From Siniperca chuatsi (Eukaryota > Chordata > Actinopteri > Centrarchiformes > Sinipercidae): DNA of 64,000 nucleotides. The notes under the pieces are model-generated. The model searched no databases. It saw only the letters and a list, made by a program, of their open reading frames with translations, and was not told where the DNA came from. The stretch lies in contig NC_058043.1 of NCBI RefSeq assembly GCF_020085105.1, forward strand, positions 15,956,667 to 16,020,666. Reading direction: 5' to 3'. This document shows, one piece after another, positions 36,622 to 50,694 of this stretch (its first letter is position 1; each line of letters starts with the position of its first letter). The position numbers and the translations under genes are program-made.

Positions 36622-39600
36622 AAAGATGACTTAAGGAACACCACCTTTGAGTGTTTGGTCCCACTTGCTGACAGTGCCAGACTCTGAATTCAAGCCCTCA
36701 ATGTACTTAAGGTAGGCCTCTGAGTGAAGCACCCTCTGGGTCTTTGGTGGTGGAGCCACAAACATGGGAGTGGTGGGCTGCAGGTGTGAGGGCTGGCCCT
36801 GTCCTGGATATGGTGGAGGAGCATGTGGCCCTGGGCTGAACATCCCAGGCTAAAATTGAACAATGACAATATACTTTTTAGCATGTCGACAATATATGGA
36901 ATACTAAAAAAAAATTATATATATCATATTTTGTAACATGGCTGAAGCAGAATGCCAGTAATGATAAATTATGCAGGGAGCAAAATGATTATCATATTCA
37001 TATATATTCAAAAACAAAATTTCCTATAAAGTTGAAAACTATGTGAACGCAGTAGTATTTTCTGAAATGGGGCTCACCTGCTGCATAAAGTTTCCTGGTG
37101 CAGGACTTCCTGCCATGCCATTTATACCAGCGCCCATCATACCTGTAAAATGACAATATTTTGTTTCTGTGCATTTAGTAAACTCTTGTTGGTTTGCTTT
37201 ATGTTAAGATCTACAACAGTGTTTTACAATGACTTGTGGAAATGTTGAATGCTGAATATCAGTTGAATGTTAGTTGTTTGATTTGTTTTTTACATGCATT
37301 ATATCTGTGAATGTAAATGTGTATCCTGTATATTTTAGGTGTGGCATGTGAGTACACTTTGAGAGAGGTTGTAAGAGACCAGAAAGCTGTGACTGCTCGG
37401 TGAGTACATCAGGCTTTGCAGCCTGTGGACCAGGTAAACCCCTCCAGCAGGAGAGACACGACTGGATGTGACTGAGCAGGTGTGGCTAGGACAGTGGCCC
37501 TTACCCTGATGAGGCATGCCAGGGTACCCAGGCATACCTTGCTGGAGATGGTGAGGAGGCAGGTGGGGGCCCCCTACAGGGTGAGGTGACATTGGGGCCA
37601 CACTCAACAAGCCCTCATGGGGGCCCTGCATGGGCATGTAAGGTGGGCCGTAAGCTCCCATCATGCCTTTGGGAAGAGGGCGAGGAGAGGACAACAACAT
37701 ATCCATGCATAAGTGACATGCAGCTGACTCTAAAATAACATGCACTACTACTGCACACAGTGACCCCTTTCACACATTCACCTTAAGCCATAAGTACTCT
37801 GGTAATTCTCTGTGTTTGAATCAATTTCAGACAAGTTTGCTCAGGACTAGTTATATGTTTACACATGTGTAACTTGTGTAACAACTCTAGTGGGAACAGG
37901 AGAAATATCCCCATGTAAAGCTTGCAAGATGTCACCAAGCTAACTATATATATTAACTGTGATATGACTGTTGATATGAGCTAAATCAGTCATTTGTGTA
38001 TACTCTGAAAATACAAAATGGCCGTCTTCTGTGGTGTACTTTTTTCAAACTCTCTTTTGTTGTCCAGCTGTGCTGACAAAAAAACAAAACAACAAACGTT
38101 TCTATCATGGACGGTCAATGTGATAGGAGACTTGACATTGAATTTTTCTGTATTAGAGACCAATGTGTGGAAAATGAAAACCACTGCCTCACTCAAATAA
38201 CCGGACCTAGTGATGTTAAAGTTACAGTGTGCGAAAGGGGCAGACAATACAAATGGGTCTGAGAATGTTAGCAGGCAAAACAAGCATAAAAGTTAAATGA
38301 AATTGCAAAAAAGTTATTGATGGTTAAAAATCATTCATGCAGTCAATGTCGTGCAATTTCAGATATGATATAAAACAATGTCAAACAGCAGCAAAAGAGG
38401 AAAAATGATGCTTTAAGAATGTAGTTTTGAGATAAATAAGTTTTAAATGGTTAGGAAATTAGAGGATTACGGATTTTAACAGTCCAGCCTCATTTCCCTG
38501 CTGCCTTGCTGTCAAATACTCGTGCTGTCTCTGAGAGGGGTTACCTGACACAGGTGACATGGTCTGGTTTATCATTCCCATAGTGCTAGGCGATGGCACC
38601 ACCCCCATCAGTGCCCCTACGGGGGTACCTGCTCTAGGGGACGCTTGCTTCTGGGGTGGTCTCTCACGATCTTGTTGCTCCACTATTTTGGCTGCACGTT
38701 CTGAAACAAACAAATAATTTCTGTCTTTACTTCAGTTCACAGTAACTTTCAACACCCACGAATTGCTTCTTCTGCTCACCTTCATACTCTGCTTTTTTGG
38801 AAGCCTCGAGGTTCCTCCACTCAGTGCCTACGAGTCGACTCAGCTCCCCAAAGGAGAAGTCTGGGTGTCGAGCTTTGATGACTGCTCGCATTTCACTGCT
38901 GAACAAGATATAGCCACTCATGTTCATCTTCCTCTTGGCCCCTTCCTTCTTTGACAAGCCCTTCACCCTAGGAGTGGACTTGATGAAAAAACAAAGACGC
39001 AAGTTAAAAAACGTGATAATATTAGTAGGAGGGTTTGAAGCCTTTGGACGCAAGACGTGGGCCTCTTGGGTTAAGGTCTTTGGAGGTGTATGGGTACCTG
39101 AGAAGGTGTGTATGGCATGATGTCCATATCGCTTGCAAGTGGAGTTTGCATCTGAGGCATGGAAGGTGTCTCTGGAGCCTCCTCTTCATCATCCATATCT
39201 TCCATATCATCATCTGCATCCTCAATATCTGCCAGTTTAACCTCAAGCTCATCTATCTTCTTGTCCAAAAAGGGTGATGCTTCCTTCTGTGGCACTATCA
39301 ATTTCCTACGTAAGATACCAGCACAAGAGAAAACAAACAAACAAAAATTCAGAATGGGAAAGAAATTGTATAGCTTTGAATCAGAATCTGTGCACTGCTT
39401 GACTGACCAACCTGAAATAGAAGATCTCATCCTCCACCACTTTGGAAGAGTATGAGAAGCGTTTCAGACCCTTGAACTTCTTCATCTGCTTCTCTGTCTC
39501 AATGTAGCGGCTTTCGCACAGCAGGACATCCTCTTCTGAAACCTCAGTAGGTCTGCATGACAGGTAGTCCTTAAAGGAGGACACCATACATTTGCCTGGA

Positions 39601-42600
39601 GAGCAGACAGGAAGGATAAAACTTGTTTGTTAATAATAAGACTGTTGTTGAATAACTTGTGTCAAAATTCACACTAGCACAAAGCCTCATATGTAAAAAT
39701 TGTAGCTGTAATGTCAGTTTAAAAAAATAGCTGGTGAAAGGAATAGTTTGACATATGTTTGAATAGTAATAGTTTCAATATGCCTATTTGATTTCTGGTA
39801 GAGTCACTATAACTGTACTGCTTCATCCAAAGACTGCCGTTTCCAGTCTTTGTGCTAAGCTAACTGGCAGCTGGCCATAACTTTATGTTTAACGGACAGA
39901 TATGAGAGTGATATAAATCTTCGCTGCCAGAAATCAAATAAGCTAATTTCCCACAACGTTGAACTATTCCTTTAATTACATGAAAGATGTACTGGCTCAC
40001 TGATGTGTGAACATAAGTTCTGGGAAGTTATCAAAGCAGTACCTATGACACAGGTCATGGGCAAGATCTCCTCCAGATTGCTCAGAAACACTTCTCTCTT
40101 GTAGAACATCTTGGTCGGTTCGTGCTCTGTTTCCTCAGGATGAATGAAGATGGGTCCAAAGAAGAAAGTAGTTCCATTCTGCACCCACAGCTTCTCAATC
40201 CTGCAGCCCAGTCAAGGGAGCCATGTTACCAATAGTTAATAATGCAATAACTATATAGCACCAATGTCACACCAGAACCCACTTCAATAAGAGGTCTTCT
40301 TACACTAGAGAGCAAAATATATTTTCACCCACCTGGCAACCCGGGGCTTTGACAGACCATGTGACTGGATGTAAACACAGTCTCCCACTTTAAACCACAC
40401 GTTGTTGTAGCGTAACTGTTCATAGTAATGACAGCCAGGCTCCGCTCCACTCATCTCCATAGGGACATCCTCTCTCTCCTAAATTAATAAATATGCACAC
40501 ACAGAGTTCTCAGGTGTTTGTTTATATTGTGACAAACAAACTTTAATAATTGGAACTAACTACTCCTCTGCTAACCGGCTCCTTGTCAAGACATGCCTGC
40601 TACCACTCAGTGAGTTAATTAATCCCCTGCAGGTCAACTGACAGTGTTCTTGCTTGGCAACAAAATACTCTAGATTTTATTTTTCATTTAGACCTGGACT
40701 CCAGCCTTATCCATCACAATGAATTTGACTAGAGCGCTAGTTTCCTGATTATGGAGGCCTTTTGAGATTAGGCCAAAGGTAGGTCAATATTGAAGTCTGG
40801 TGTCACCCCATTATCTGTACCTATAATTTGACTTTGTTGTGTCCTTTTATTAGCTTGTACAATGACGCAGTTTCCAAAAAAGTCTAAATAAAAGGCTCAC
40901 ACAGGATCATATGCCACTTAGAAAAACTATAAGGCCTTATTTAGAGCAAATTCCTCGGGTCAAGAACATAATCTTTCTTATGTTTGGATCAGAAATTTAA
41001 AAAAACAAACTAAGCTATACAACAAATTATGTATCGCCATGTCCAAACCCAAGAAAATACAGTGTAACCGCACCTTGTCCACAAAACTGCCACTGTCTGT
41101 ATATGAAATTGTCTGTTTGTCCTGGTCAGGCTTGGCAAACATGGAAGCAACACGGACAACGGGCAGTGGCAACTCCCGAGGGACCAGTTTCACAGAGCTC
41201 ACGGGTACGGCCCATATTTTGATCTTCTTGAACGACTTGTTCCTGGCAGCATAGCGGGATTCGCAGATGTACACATCCTCGGCTCTATAGCCCTCAGGTT
41301 GCATTTTGAAATAATCCTACAGAAACCAGCAAAAAGCCATGATTAGGTGAACAGATTCCTGTGTCAAATTAAACAAAACAACTTTCTATATGTGGTTCAG
41401 GGTCTTACCTTCACAAACATGACCACGCATTTGCCCAAAACTTTACTGATAGACACTTTGTTATAGTAGTCGCTCTTGAAGACCTCCTTTTCCAGAAACT
41501 TGCGTGTTGCCAGGTGGAAGGTTTCACTTGGTCTGTAGAACCAGCAGCCATAGAGCCACTTCTCACCTTCACACACACACACACACACACAAGCCAAGAC
41601 AAGCACATATTAGCAAATATTCGATACAAGAAAATTGAAATTTGAAAAAAATAAAAAATAATCACAGTATTTATTAAGTAAAATAAAAATGAAACCATTA
41701 TTTAAAGTGATTTCTTATAATAATTCTGCCTATTGATATCGACTGGAGTGTGTCATAACAGGTACATTTGCTGTTTATGACCGTATGTTTATGGTACCGT
41801 ATGTATACAGACATACCAATTGATAATGATTTTGCCAAAAAAGTGATGAGTGTTACCTGCTTCATCCTCCCACAGGCGTTCAATACAGACGATGTGTGGC
41901 TTCAGGTTCGGCTCTGACGGCTCCACATAGACAAAGTCCCCCACATGGTAGGTGCTGTTTTCAAAGCTGCAGTTCTGACTGTACACACGCTCTGTCTCCG
42001 ACTCTAACTGCCATGACTCTCCTGGCAGGTCCTCTGCTTTCTCACCTTCTTGAGGTGAGAAATATATAATGATTTCAAATTAATACATCATCAACATTTT
42101 AATATATTCTTCATACCTGTGTGTTACACCATTAAGTCCACACACACACACACACACACACACCTTTGTTTTGCTCCTCCTCTTCTTCCTTCTTTCGCCT
42201 GTCCTCCTCAATCTCATTGGGAATTTTCTCCCTTTTCTCCTGCTCTACATCGCTGTGCAGGTGTTTTGATGTGTAGTTGAGTGAAGAGGACAGCAGAATC
42301 TCTCCATTCTTGCATAGCTCATCCCTGATCTTAATGAAAAACTGTTGTAGTTCCACTGCATCCTCAAATATCTCTGAGTCAGTCCTGCAAATGCAAAAAA
42401 GACATTACGTAAAAACTTCTGAAGACAGTTTGGCTGTGTGTTTGTTGTAAAGCAAGCCCAGATTCAGGATGCATTAAATAGTATGTTGTTCTGCAAGAAT
42501 GAAATTTGTTTTAAATCCTGAACAGTTTACTACAAAGTAGATAACTGTGCATAACATGTTATAAAATGTTACACAAATGCTTGTTAAAGATGTTAAATGC

Positions 42601-45600
42601 TGACTCATAAATTTGGACCCAACCTACCAACTGGATATCATAACAACACATTATATTATCCAAATTATGTTTGAAAATAGTACAAATGAAATAAAAGGGC
42701 TCTTGGAAGTTACTAGCAAGCATATTACACTGCACAGTCACTGCAAAAAGGAGGTGATCCATAAGTTATTTAACAAAAATATGTACATGAGGGGCAATCA
42801 GAAGATGGTACATGATATATTGGTCAGCTTATTGTTATATTTTATTATTTTAATTCATACAAGGAATAATCATTAAAATACTATTTTAGTTTAAATGTGA
42901 AAGTCAGTAGCCAGTTACTGGATAACTATTTTTTTTAACTAAAAAACATCTATTAGACCTGAAGAGAGCATATTTCCCTAATTGATGTTTACAAATTCTG
43001 GTTTTAATTTGTGGCAACAGCATGACAGTCTCTTAACAGAGAATGTTTCTAGGAATAAAACATTTTATTTGAAAATGTTGTGCTATCAGATATTAGTAAA
43101 ACATTTCAACACCATGCATCCAGTGTAATCATGTGAAAACCTATTCTATTTGCTGTTTCAATGTCAGATACATTACAGCTCGGTTCAGTCTAGGGACAAA
43201 AAAAAAAAAAAAAAAAAAAAAAAACCTAGAGCAAACACTATTGATATAGCCTCATGGCAGCCCTTTCAAAATAAGTTGATATACCTGTGTAGCCTCCTTG
43301 CCTTCTCCAGCACTTCAAACATGTGTTCCTGGAAGACATCCAGTCTCCTGTAGCGGCCACGGTCCACATTCATCCTGATGATATCAAAGTTAAGCGGTGG
43401 TTTCTCAGGGGCGGCTGGATCCACAGCAGGAATCTCAGCCAGTGAGTCACTGTAGCATCGGCCCTCTTCATCCTGGTGGCCAAGCACGGATACAAACAGG
43501 TTCCTGATCAGCTCTCGCACCAGAGGACCCACAGCAGGAGGCCCGGAGTCCTCGCCTCCCTCTTGCTGCTTGCGTGTCTCCAGCAGCACCCGGTGCAACA
43601 CTAGAGCATCCCGATAGATCAGAGACTCAGGCTCATTATACATGCAGGCATTGTTGAACATGAGAGCAAAGTCCTCCATCAGGGCTTCAACGTCTTGGTA
43701 ACGGCCAGCCGCCATATGGCTTCGCAGGCGCTCCATTTCGATGGGTTTCTTGATGGTAGCATAGTAGTCAGGCAACTCGGCACGAGATGGCAGACGGAGG
43801 AAGATTGTGCTTAGACGCCGACCTCTGCGGTCGGTGAAGTTTCGCACAGCATCGTAGAGCTCATTTAACCTCTGCTGGAGGGGGGTGAGGTATTTGGACT
43901 TCTTTGGAGAAACACCACTCTTTCCTGAATAAAAATAATAAATAAATAAATAATTAAAAACCAAAATTAAAGCCAAGAAGAAAAAAAAGTAGTACCAACA
44001 GCAACATGGAGACATCTTGCAGACCTCTGCAATGACCTAATAATCTCTCAGCAAGCCATTATTTTCACATGTTGCTATTGCAAGATTAATTTAATAAATT
44101 TGCTGGATTACCAAAGAATAATAATAATAAGCAAACATAATGTTTACAGCAATGAATTAGCTAGCACTGACTTGTTTCTGCAAGCCAATTTTATACCATA
44201 ATGAAATGAATGACATCTTGTGGCTGCCTGTGGCAAGGTTAGAAAAATCTATAATGCTGATTTGTTTTAGAACATTTTTGGTAGTAGTGTAGTGTACTAA
44301 GTGTATCCGATTTTTAGTAAATGAGCTAAAAACACGCAAAAACACTGATATGTTCAAACTTACTTAGTTTCAGTTTGGGAGATCCCATATCATCTTCTTC
44401 TGGCAGAGGTCCCAACTCCTTGCGCTTGTCCTTCAGTATCTTCTCCAGAATATCAGCATCATTATACACCTACGTTAAGCCCCCAAACATTGGTAGTATC
44501 AGAAAAACATAGCTCATGCCACGATTGTTTTGCATTCAATAATAGCAAAGATTAATGTTGCATATTTTGCACTTAATACACTGTCTACCTGAGATCCTTC
44601 CTCGTTGTAATGCCGGGCGTTACGGAACATCAACTTCATGTCTTCCATCAGAGCTTCCTCTGTGGCATAGCGTTCATTGCGGACATTGTGCTCAATGGTC
44701 TTCAGGTCCATTGGTTCGAGGATGACCTTATAATAGTCAGGGTAGTCCTTCTTGGATGGTTTGACCATAAACAGATCACAAAGACGCCGATTGGTGCCCA
44801 CCTCCCTAGCCTCAGTCACTGCGACGTATAAGGCTTTCATTCGGTTCTTTCTGACATTTTTCTTGTGGCTTAAAAAGAATCAAAGTAGAATTTGAATGAG
44901 CTTGAATGGCAATAACAGCAATGTATTTTGTTATGTTGTTAGCAAGAAAACTACAAATTCTTCATATTTAAGAGAAATAGCAATATACAATTTGAGAAAA
45001 AAATCTGAAAGGAGAGAGAAAAACCTGTGTACCTTTTCCTCTTGATGCTCCCTGCATCAGATGACAGAATGCTGTCTCCATCCTCATCATCTCTCCTCAG
45101 AAGTTCCCTCTTTTTCGCCTATACAAACAGATGGATCAACAGACAGGCCTGTCAGACAGACCTTGGTGGACAATTACACTCACTGAGCTATTTCCGCAAG
45201 ATGCTTCATGGTCTGTTTCAAATTACAACTAATTTCTTTAATTCTTGGCCTAACTGGAGTGAAAACATCTTCAAGCATAACCTGAGATCAAAAGAGAGCA
45301 GATGTCCTTACCTGCATGATCTGCTGAAGCCTAAAGGCCCGTTTGTAAATGCTTGAGTTAGGCATGTTGTAGCGCTTTGCATTCTCAAACATCAGAGTGA
45401 GGTCAGCGTCCATCTGTTCCACACTTTCATACTCGCCATTCTTCATCTTTGCCCTTAAAAATAAACAAAACATTATCAAGGACTTGAATTTCACTTGAAA
45501 CTGTTATTTGCTGGTAAAAGGTGAATCTTCCACACCAGTTGGTGTACGTGCCAATAAGTGTATCACTAACTTTTTAACAATCTGCTATTCTGCCTCTGGA

Positions 45601-48126
45601 CATGATATCATCTGAATCTACTGAATGATCATTCCTTACCTGATCTGCTGCAGAGCGATGGGCTGTTTGATCTGCTGATAATAGTCGGGATATTCCCTGC
45701 GAGAGGGCAGGTGCTGGAAAGGCTCAGAGAAGACCTGGCCCTGGTTGTTCCTGGCACCCCTCACAGCTTCATACAGTTGGAAGATTGGGTTGCTCATTTC
45801 CATACTAGAACTCTGACTCTCAGCCTCTGACTCTCCCTCGTCATAGCACACAGAGCCTGCAAACATTTACGTGGGACAACTGTTATTCTTTTAACACAAA
45901 CACAAGGTAAATATCTCTGCAGCCTGAAGTGCTGATAATTACCAGAGAGCACAGGGTCATCCTCACTCTCTGAGCCATAGTGAAGAGCTACGCTGACGCC
46001 AGAGAGTCGATCCCCCTGGCCAGACCTGCGATTTCTGAATAGTAACAGTAAAGACACAAGACATACACCATGTATATCTTGAAATAATCCGTTTCCTGCC
46101 AGAGAATAATTTGCTGAGTCATGTGTGAATAATACACTGAAAATGCAATTGTTGTTTAATACCTGATGCGAAGACTAGATTTAGTGGGTTCACCGTGTTC
46201 AAGTTCAGTCTTCCGCTGGATGAAGACTTTCTTTATAGTGTTAGCATCCTATATAATGAGAGAACAATTGTTAATATTTGGGATGTTACATCTTATAAAA
46301 AAGAAAATCAAGAAAAAGAGTTTACCTTGAAAACCTGAGATCCTGGTTCATTGTACGTTTTGGCATTTTTGGCCATCAGGTCAACGTCCTTGGCCATAGC
46401 ATTGACACTTTTATAGTATCCAATCTACAAATAATATAAATTAGTGCTGGTTATAATAAAACATCATGAAGTTCTGACATCTGTGAATTTTTAGAAGAAT
46501 GATGCACAATCAGTCAGCAAGTGAATTAACTACCTGTATTCTTTGAGCGATCATTCTCAGATCTATTGGTTCCTTTATAATGGCATAGTAGTCTGGGTAA
46601 TGCTAGGAAAGACAGACAGGCCTGTAAATGTCAAGAATGTGTAACAACTTCAGGGGCACCATTTGAAGTCCAAAGACTCTTCAAGGACTTACCATTTTGG
46701 AAGGCATTTTCTGGAACAGTTCACTGACCAGACGCCCTGAGGGATCAGTGTGTGACACCACAGCCTCCAAGAGTTGCTCCAGCACCTCCTTCAAACTGCC
46801 TGTTGAGGTCTAAAAGATAAATATGCATAATTTAGTTCTCCTGTAGCATGTTGGTCCCTGCTATTTGCTACAACAACGAGAAAAGCATATAAATCTACAA
46901 AATACAAAAACACCTCAGACATTTAAAAACATTGAAAATAAATGTTTCATTCAGTAAAAAGACACCAACCTTTTTTAACAATGCAAAACACATAGGCTGA
47001 GCTCATAAGGGACAGTCATACAAGCAGACAAGGCACCACAACAATGCATCTAATGAGGAAAAGAACTTACCTCATCTTCAGTTGACATTCCTGGATTATC
47101 CATCATATCATCACCATCTTCATCATCCTCATCTCCGTCCCCAGGTTGCACAAACTCAGCCCTTGTTTGCAAATATACCTCCCACAGCTTGCATGCAGCC
47201 TGATACTCCTCACTGTCACGCTGAATTGTTGAACACAACAAAGGAATACAGAATTGACATGGGAATATGGAGACCAAACTTAAACCTAATGAATTTTGAA
47301 AATATGGCTTAACAGAATAATTGTCATATTACACTAAATTACAGTGACAGAAATACTGTACCTGTACTTTTTTTCTCCCTACCTTGTAGAATGATTTAGC
47401 ATTGTTGAACATGAGCTGGAAATCTGCAGTAAGCTGCTCCACATCAGTATAATCTTCTGACTTCAGTTTATACTGAATTTTTGTCATATCAATTGGCTGG
47501 GACACCACTTCATAATAATCAGGCTGATTCCTGAAAAAGAACAAGAGGGAGCAGACATCACTGTAATCTCCTTATGTCTGAATGAGCTGCCCAGCAAGAC
47601 CCACCCACCAGTCAGACTGTCAAATCTAAATATGACATGACAGTTTATGAATGGTTGGTATGCAAGTTAACTGCAAGGGGTATCTTGGACAGGTCGACCC
47701 ACAAAGTTTCCAGTGCTGCCAATTTTAAGCTTTACTCAGGCCTTTATGTTACAATACCTTCTCTTTGGTACCCTTAGGAAAACTTCACAAAGTTGCCTCC
47801 CTTGTTCATCCTTGTGGTCCCTGACAGTGTTGAACAGCTCATGGCATACAGCAATCTGGAGGGAATACGTCATCAAAACCCTTAATACCTGTTTCAGTGT
47901 TTACTAATGCACACATATTAAGTAAGAGAAGACATACAAACCCTGGTGCAAATAAATCAGACAATAAATCAAGTGCATTCACCGTATCTACAGGAGGAAC
48001 ATTGGAGATTCTTCTCCTTTTTCTGCCACTTCCAGGAGTAGAGGAGGAGGTATCATCGAGGTCACCCCCTCCACTGACACTGCTGGAGGGTGAGGTGGCT
48101 CTTCTCCTCTTGGAGCTCGCTGACAT
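35935..48126 (-). CDS. pbrm1: Polybromo 1 (BAF180), PBAF chromatin-remodeller subunit, complete (29 coding exons)
   Basis: Coding exons in transcript order: 48126-47983, 47855-47758, 47530-47383, 47220-47071, 46809-46693, 46602-46534, 46424-46326, 46248-46163, 46034-45943, 45856-45640, 45453-45312, 45118-45033, 44868-44589, 44469-44364, 43924-43285, 42384-42164, 42048-41857, 41566-41409, 41316-41074, 40478-40333, 40200-40043, 39595-39412, 39305-39098, 38978-38780, 38700-38545, 37666-37505, 37142-37078, 36849-36645, 36098-35935. The frame is kept throughout: 1644 residues. Six bromodomains (about 50-150, 185-290, 350-455, 490-600, 620-740, 750-870; each has a PDYY or similar motif), two BAH domains (about 930-1050 and 1130-1240), an HMG box (about 1345-1410), and a proline-rich tail ending [14 protein letters not shown]. 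It reads acetyl-lysine on nucleosomes in the nucleus. The optional human segment after the SLRMR motif is absent. Teleosts may have two copies, so this could be the one named pbrm1l. Confidence 0.96.
36560..36619. repeat. (CA)n microsatellite in a pbrm1 intron
   Basis: About 60 bases of CA (UG-rich in the minus-strand transcript), 26 bases beyond the splice donor at 36644-36643. Confidence 0.95.
39737..39975 (-). mobile_element. MITE-like element, copy 2 (inverted relative to copy 1)
   Basis: It starts AAAGGAATAGTTTGACAT, ends GAACTATTCCTTTAA, and contains CCAGTCTTTGTGCTAAGCTA, the reverse complement of the core of the copy at 16540-16846. It sits in the pbrm1 intron between the exons 40200-40043 and 39595-39412. 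Confidence 0.65.
41568..41591. repeat. CA tract abutting a pbrm1 splice acceptor (UG repeat in the transcript)
   Basis: In the pbrm1 transcript this is a (TG)n run ending GTGAAG directly before the exon that starts at 41566. It takes the place of the usual pyrimidine tract. Confidence 0.9.
42139..42163. repeat. CA tract abutting a pbrm1 splice donor (GU repeat in the transcript)
   Basis: In the pbrm1 transcript the intron after exon 42384-42164 begins GTGTGTGTG and stays GU repeat for about 25 bases. The donor is therefore one of many overlapping GT steps. Confidence 0.9.
43198..43224. repeat. poly(A) run (plus strand)
   Basis: About 27 A residues in a pbrm1 intron, 60 bases past the donor of exon 43924-43285. 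In the transcript it is a U-tract. Confidence 0.9.
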
Positions 48127-48161
48127 CGCTGGCTGGTTTAAACAACAGGCTAGCCCGCTAG
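48127..48161 (-). other. pbrm1: pbrm1 5' UTR portion of the first coding exon
   Basis: A splice acceptor TTTTGTAG lies on the minus strand just beyond 48161, so 35 untranslated bases precede the ATG at 48126. Confidence 0.65.
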
Positions 48162-48472
48162 CTACAAAACAAAAAATATTAAATTCACTGTGGCTTTTGG
48201 CCAGCCATTAACTTAAGATAAAAAGAACACCGGTCGATCATCGCGCCATTCACAACAAGGCTAAAACTGGAACAAGAGCAAACTCAACCGGTTAGCACCA
48301 CTTGGATCTATGAAACAAAGCAAACAGACGAGCGGCTGTTAGCATGTTATCTTAGCTGGCTTGCCGCTTTCCTAACAACACAGCCAAGCTAAATATTCTA
48401 AAGTTACCAGAAAACACATGTAAGCTGGGATACCGTTAAAAAAAAAACATAACTTTCGAAAACTTATCTTAC

Positions 48473-48595
48473 CCAAAACTCAGCAAAGTTTGCTGTAGTT
48501 CCCTGAGCAAAAATGTGTAACTGCTAGCTATTTAGCTAGTGTTGTTTGAAACTCCTACCCGGAAGTTGAGGTTGTATTGCGTTTGTGTGTAGAGA
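48473..48595 (-). promoter_or_regulatory. pbrm1: pbrm1 non-coding leader exon and promoter region (5' border approximate)
   Basis: Minus-strand TTTTGG followed by GTAAGATAAG gives a donor at 48472-48471. The bases before it would be a non-coding first exon of about 100 bases. The area near 48540-48610 has more CG steps than its surroundings, as expected of a housekeeping promoter. Confidence 0.55.
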
Positions 48596-50640
48596 AGCGA
48601 AGCGCCACCGGAGGCAGTGCTGCCCCCTACAGTGTATGAGTAGTAATGCACTCAATATGTGCCAGCCATAGACAGCAGATACACAATAAACAATCGAAAT
48701 ACATGTTTTATTGTAATATTAATATTAGTAAGCCGACAGTAGTGTAAGTTTGTTGAGGCAGAATTTACAAGTGGCCTTTTAAACCATATAACACTATATA
48801 GCCTAACAACAGCAACGATAATATCAACCTTTATTTAATGTGGCGCTAGAGATGCTGACAGCTGCGAGATGAACAACAAAAAGTTAGTGGCTCATGATGA
48901 GCCTGATGAAGCGCAGAGTGAAACACGTTGCACTCATTAGTGTTTAAAAGATTCTTGATCATATTTTTTTATGGACTGAGTGTGCGGTCACTACCTCAAA
49001 AATGTCTGGTTTATTTTTTCATCTATTTATCACTGGTAGTTTTACTTCGACTTCGAAAAATGAGGTTGTTTGTGCAGGTGAACGGTAGTTAAATTAGTTA
49101 AATGTTAAGTACTTGCTAATAGTTAAACCTCTTTACATCTTTGACAAATTTTAAACCACAGCCCTATCTGGGTCTCTGTGCACTAATGGGGTCAGAGCAC
49201 AGATGTTGTGCCTCAGTATCTGATGATGACATTTTCATTTTTGCAAGGAATTCATGGGTTTGACCATGGCCCCAAAATAATGATCAAACAGCTGTGTTAC
49301 TATAGTGTAGAGAATCTGTGCATGCTGACCAGTGGTTGAAACATGTTTAGTTAATATAGGACACATTTGAAGTGTTTACAGTGTTTGTATATACAGTCCA
49401 TGAATCTAATGTTTCACGTTCAAGTTGAGTTCCAGTGTCATATAAAAAAAATGTTTATTTACATTTAACTGAATTGTCTACAAATGCACCTGTTAAAGAT
49501 GAGCACAATCAAAGTCAAAATCTGAGTATTCACTGCTTATGGTTGTCCTCTTATTACAGGTAAACAAGTCTTCAGCAATAGGCCTGAGCAGAGATTTTCA
49601 AAATGTTTCATATCAAAGACCCCAAAAGCTGCATACTTCAAGTGACTTAATTTGTCATTTGCACAGTACAGTATGGTTCTCTGTCATTTAAAGAAAGAAA
49701 AGACAAAAAGGGAGACAGAAATGTTATTAATGGAGACGCTGCATGCACATATGTATGTGCATGTATAGATGACCTTGGCTGTATTGGCATTCATTGACCT
49801 TGGCATTCATATATCTTTTTGAATAAGTTGGTGTGTGGATAAATCTGAAGATATTGTCTGTTTGTTCATTATTATAATTTTATTTTTGCCTCTTGGTGGA
49901 GTTGGAGGGGAAAGTGGAAGGGTTTTAGACAGTGGGATGAGGGGTTGGATGGTTTGGGGATGGGGTAGAAATGATCTGCTGTTCTGCAGCCCTTCAACAT
50001 GTGGTATATTCAAGTTAACTGTTATGCATCATGTTCTCCTCAACTTTTTGGTATTTTTAGCTCTTGGTGTTGTTGTATTTTGTTGTTAGTCCATACCCTG
50101 TAGCTTACAATAGATGTCAATAGGCTGTCGGGGCCACACCTCTCATACACCTCTGATGAGCCCGGACCCGTGATAGCCTATGTCCAGGTGGACTTTGGGA
50201 AGGGTCCCGTGAGTGTGACAGTGTTGATGCTGTGAGAGAGTGAAGCAGGGCGTTGGCCTAACATAAGTGGAAAATCAGAGCTTTAATTCCCTGCAAGTGT
50301 AGGCTATATTAGTCCTGTTGGTTTAAAACGCACCAGTGCTCCTACATTCTGCGGCGCATTTTCAGTATGAACCTTGAATGCTTTTATTTTATAGCATTCA
50401 GGCCGCTTGTGTGTGCCTTGTCAGTGCTGTATGATAAATTATTCACAATGACACGTTATGCCTGATTTGAAAAGCCTCTAAAACTGTCTGCATACCCCGC
50501 ATACTCTGCTACAGCAGGAGCGTTATCAACTGTGCCGCAGGAAGCTTTCAGAAAATAACAAGCAGATGTACAAAAAAGCTGCCCACATATGACAGACGGT
50601 GGCTCGACTGTCATAAGGTGAATCGCAGATAGCGTTGTTA
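48596..50640. other. intergenic region between divergent pbrm1 and camk1
   Basis: About 2 kb with no exon-like sequence. The stretch 49801-50090 has a T/G-rich reading frame without homology to anything I recognise. It holds the 5' flanks of both genes. Confidence 0.6.
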
Positions 50641-50694
50641 AGAGAACAGTGAGTGATTTTCTGCTGCACTACGTCCACAGACGTCTGGTTTTCT

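Noticed and set aside
49801..50090. Coding frames upstream of camk1
   Set aside because: Low-complexity T/G-rich sequence with no splice context or known motif.
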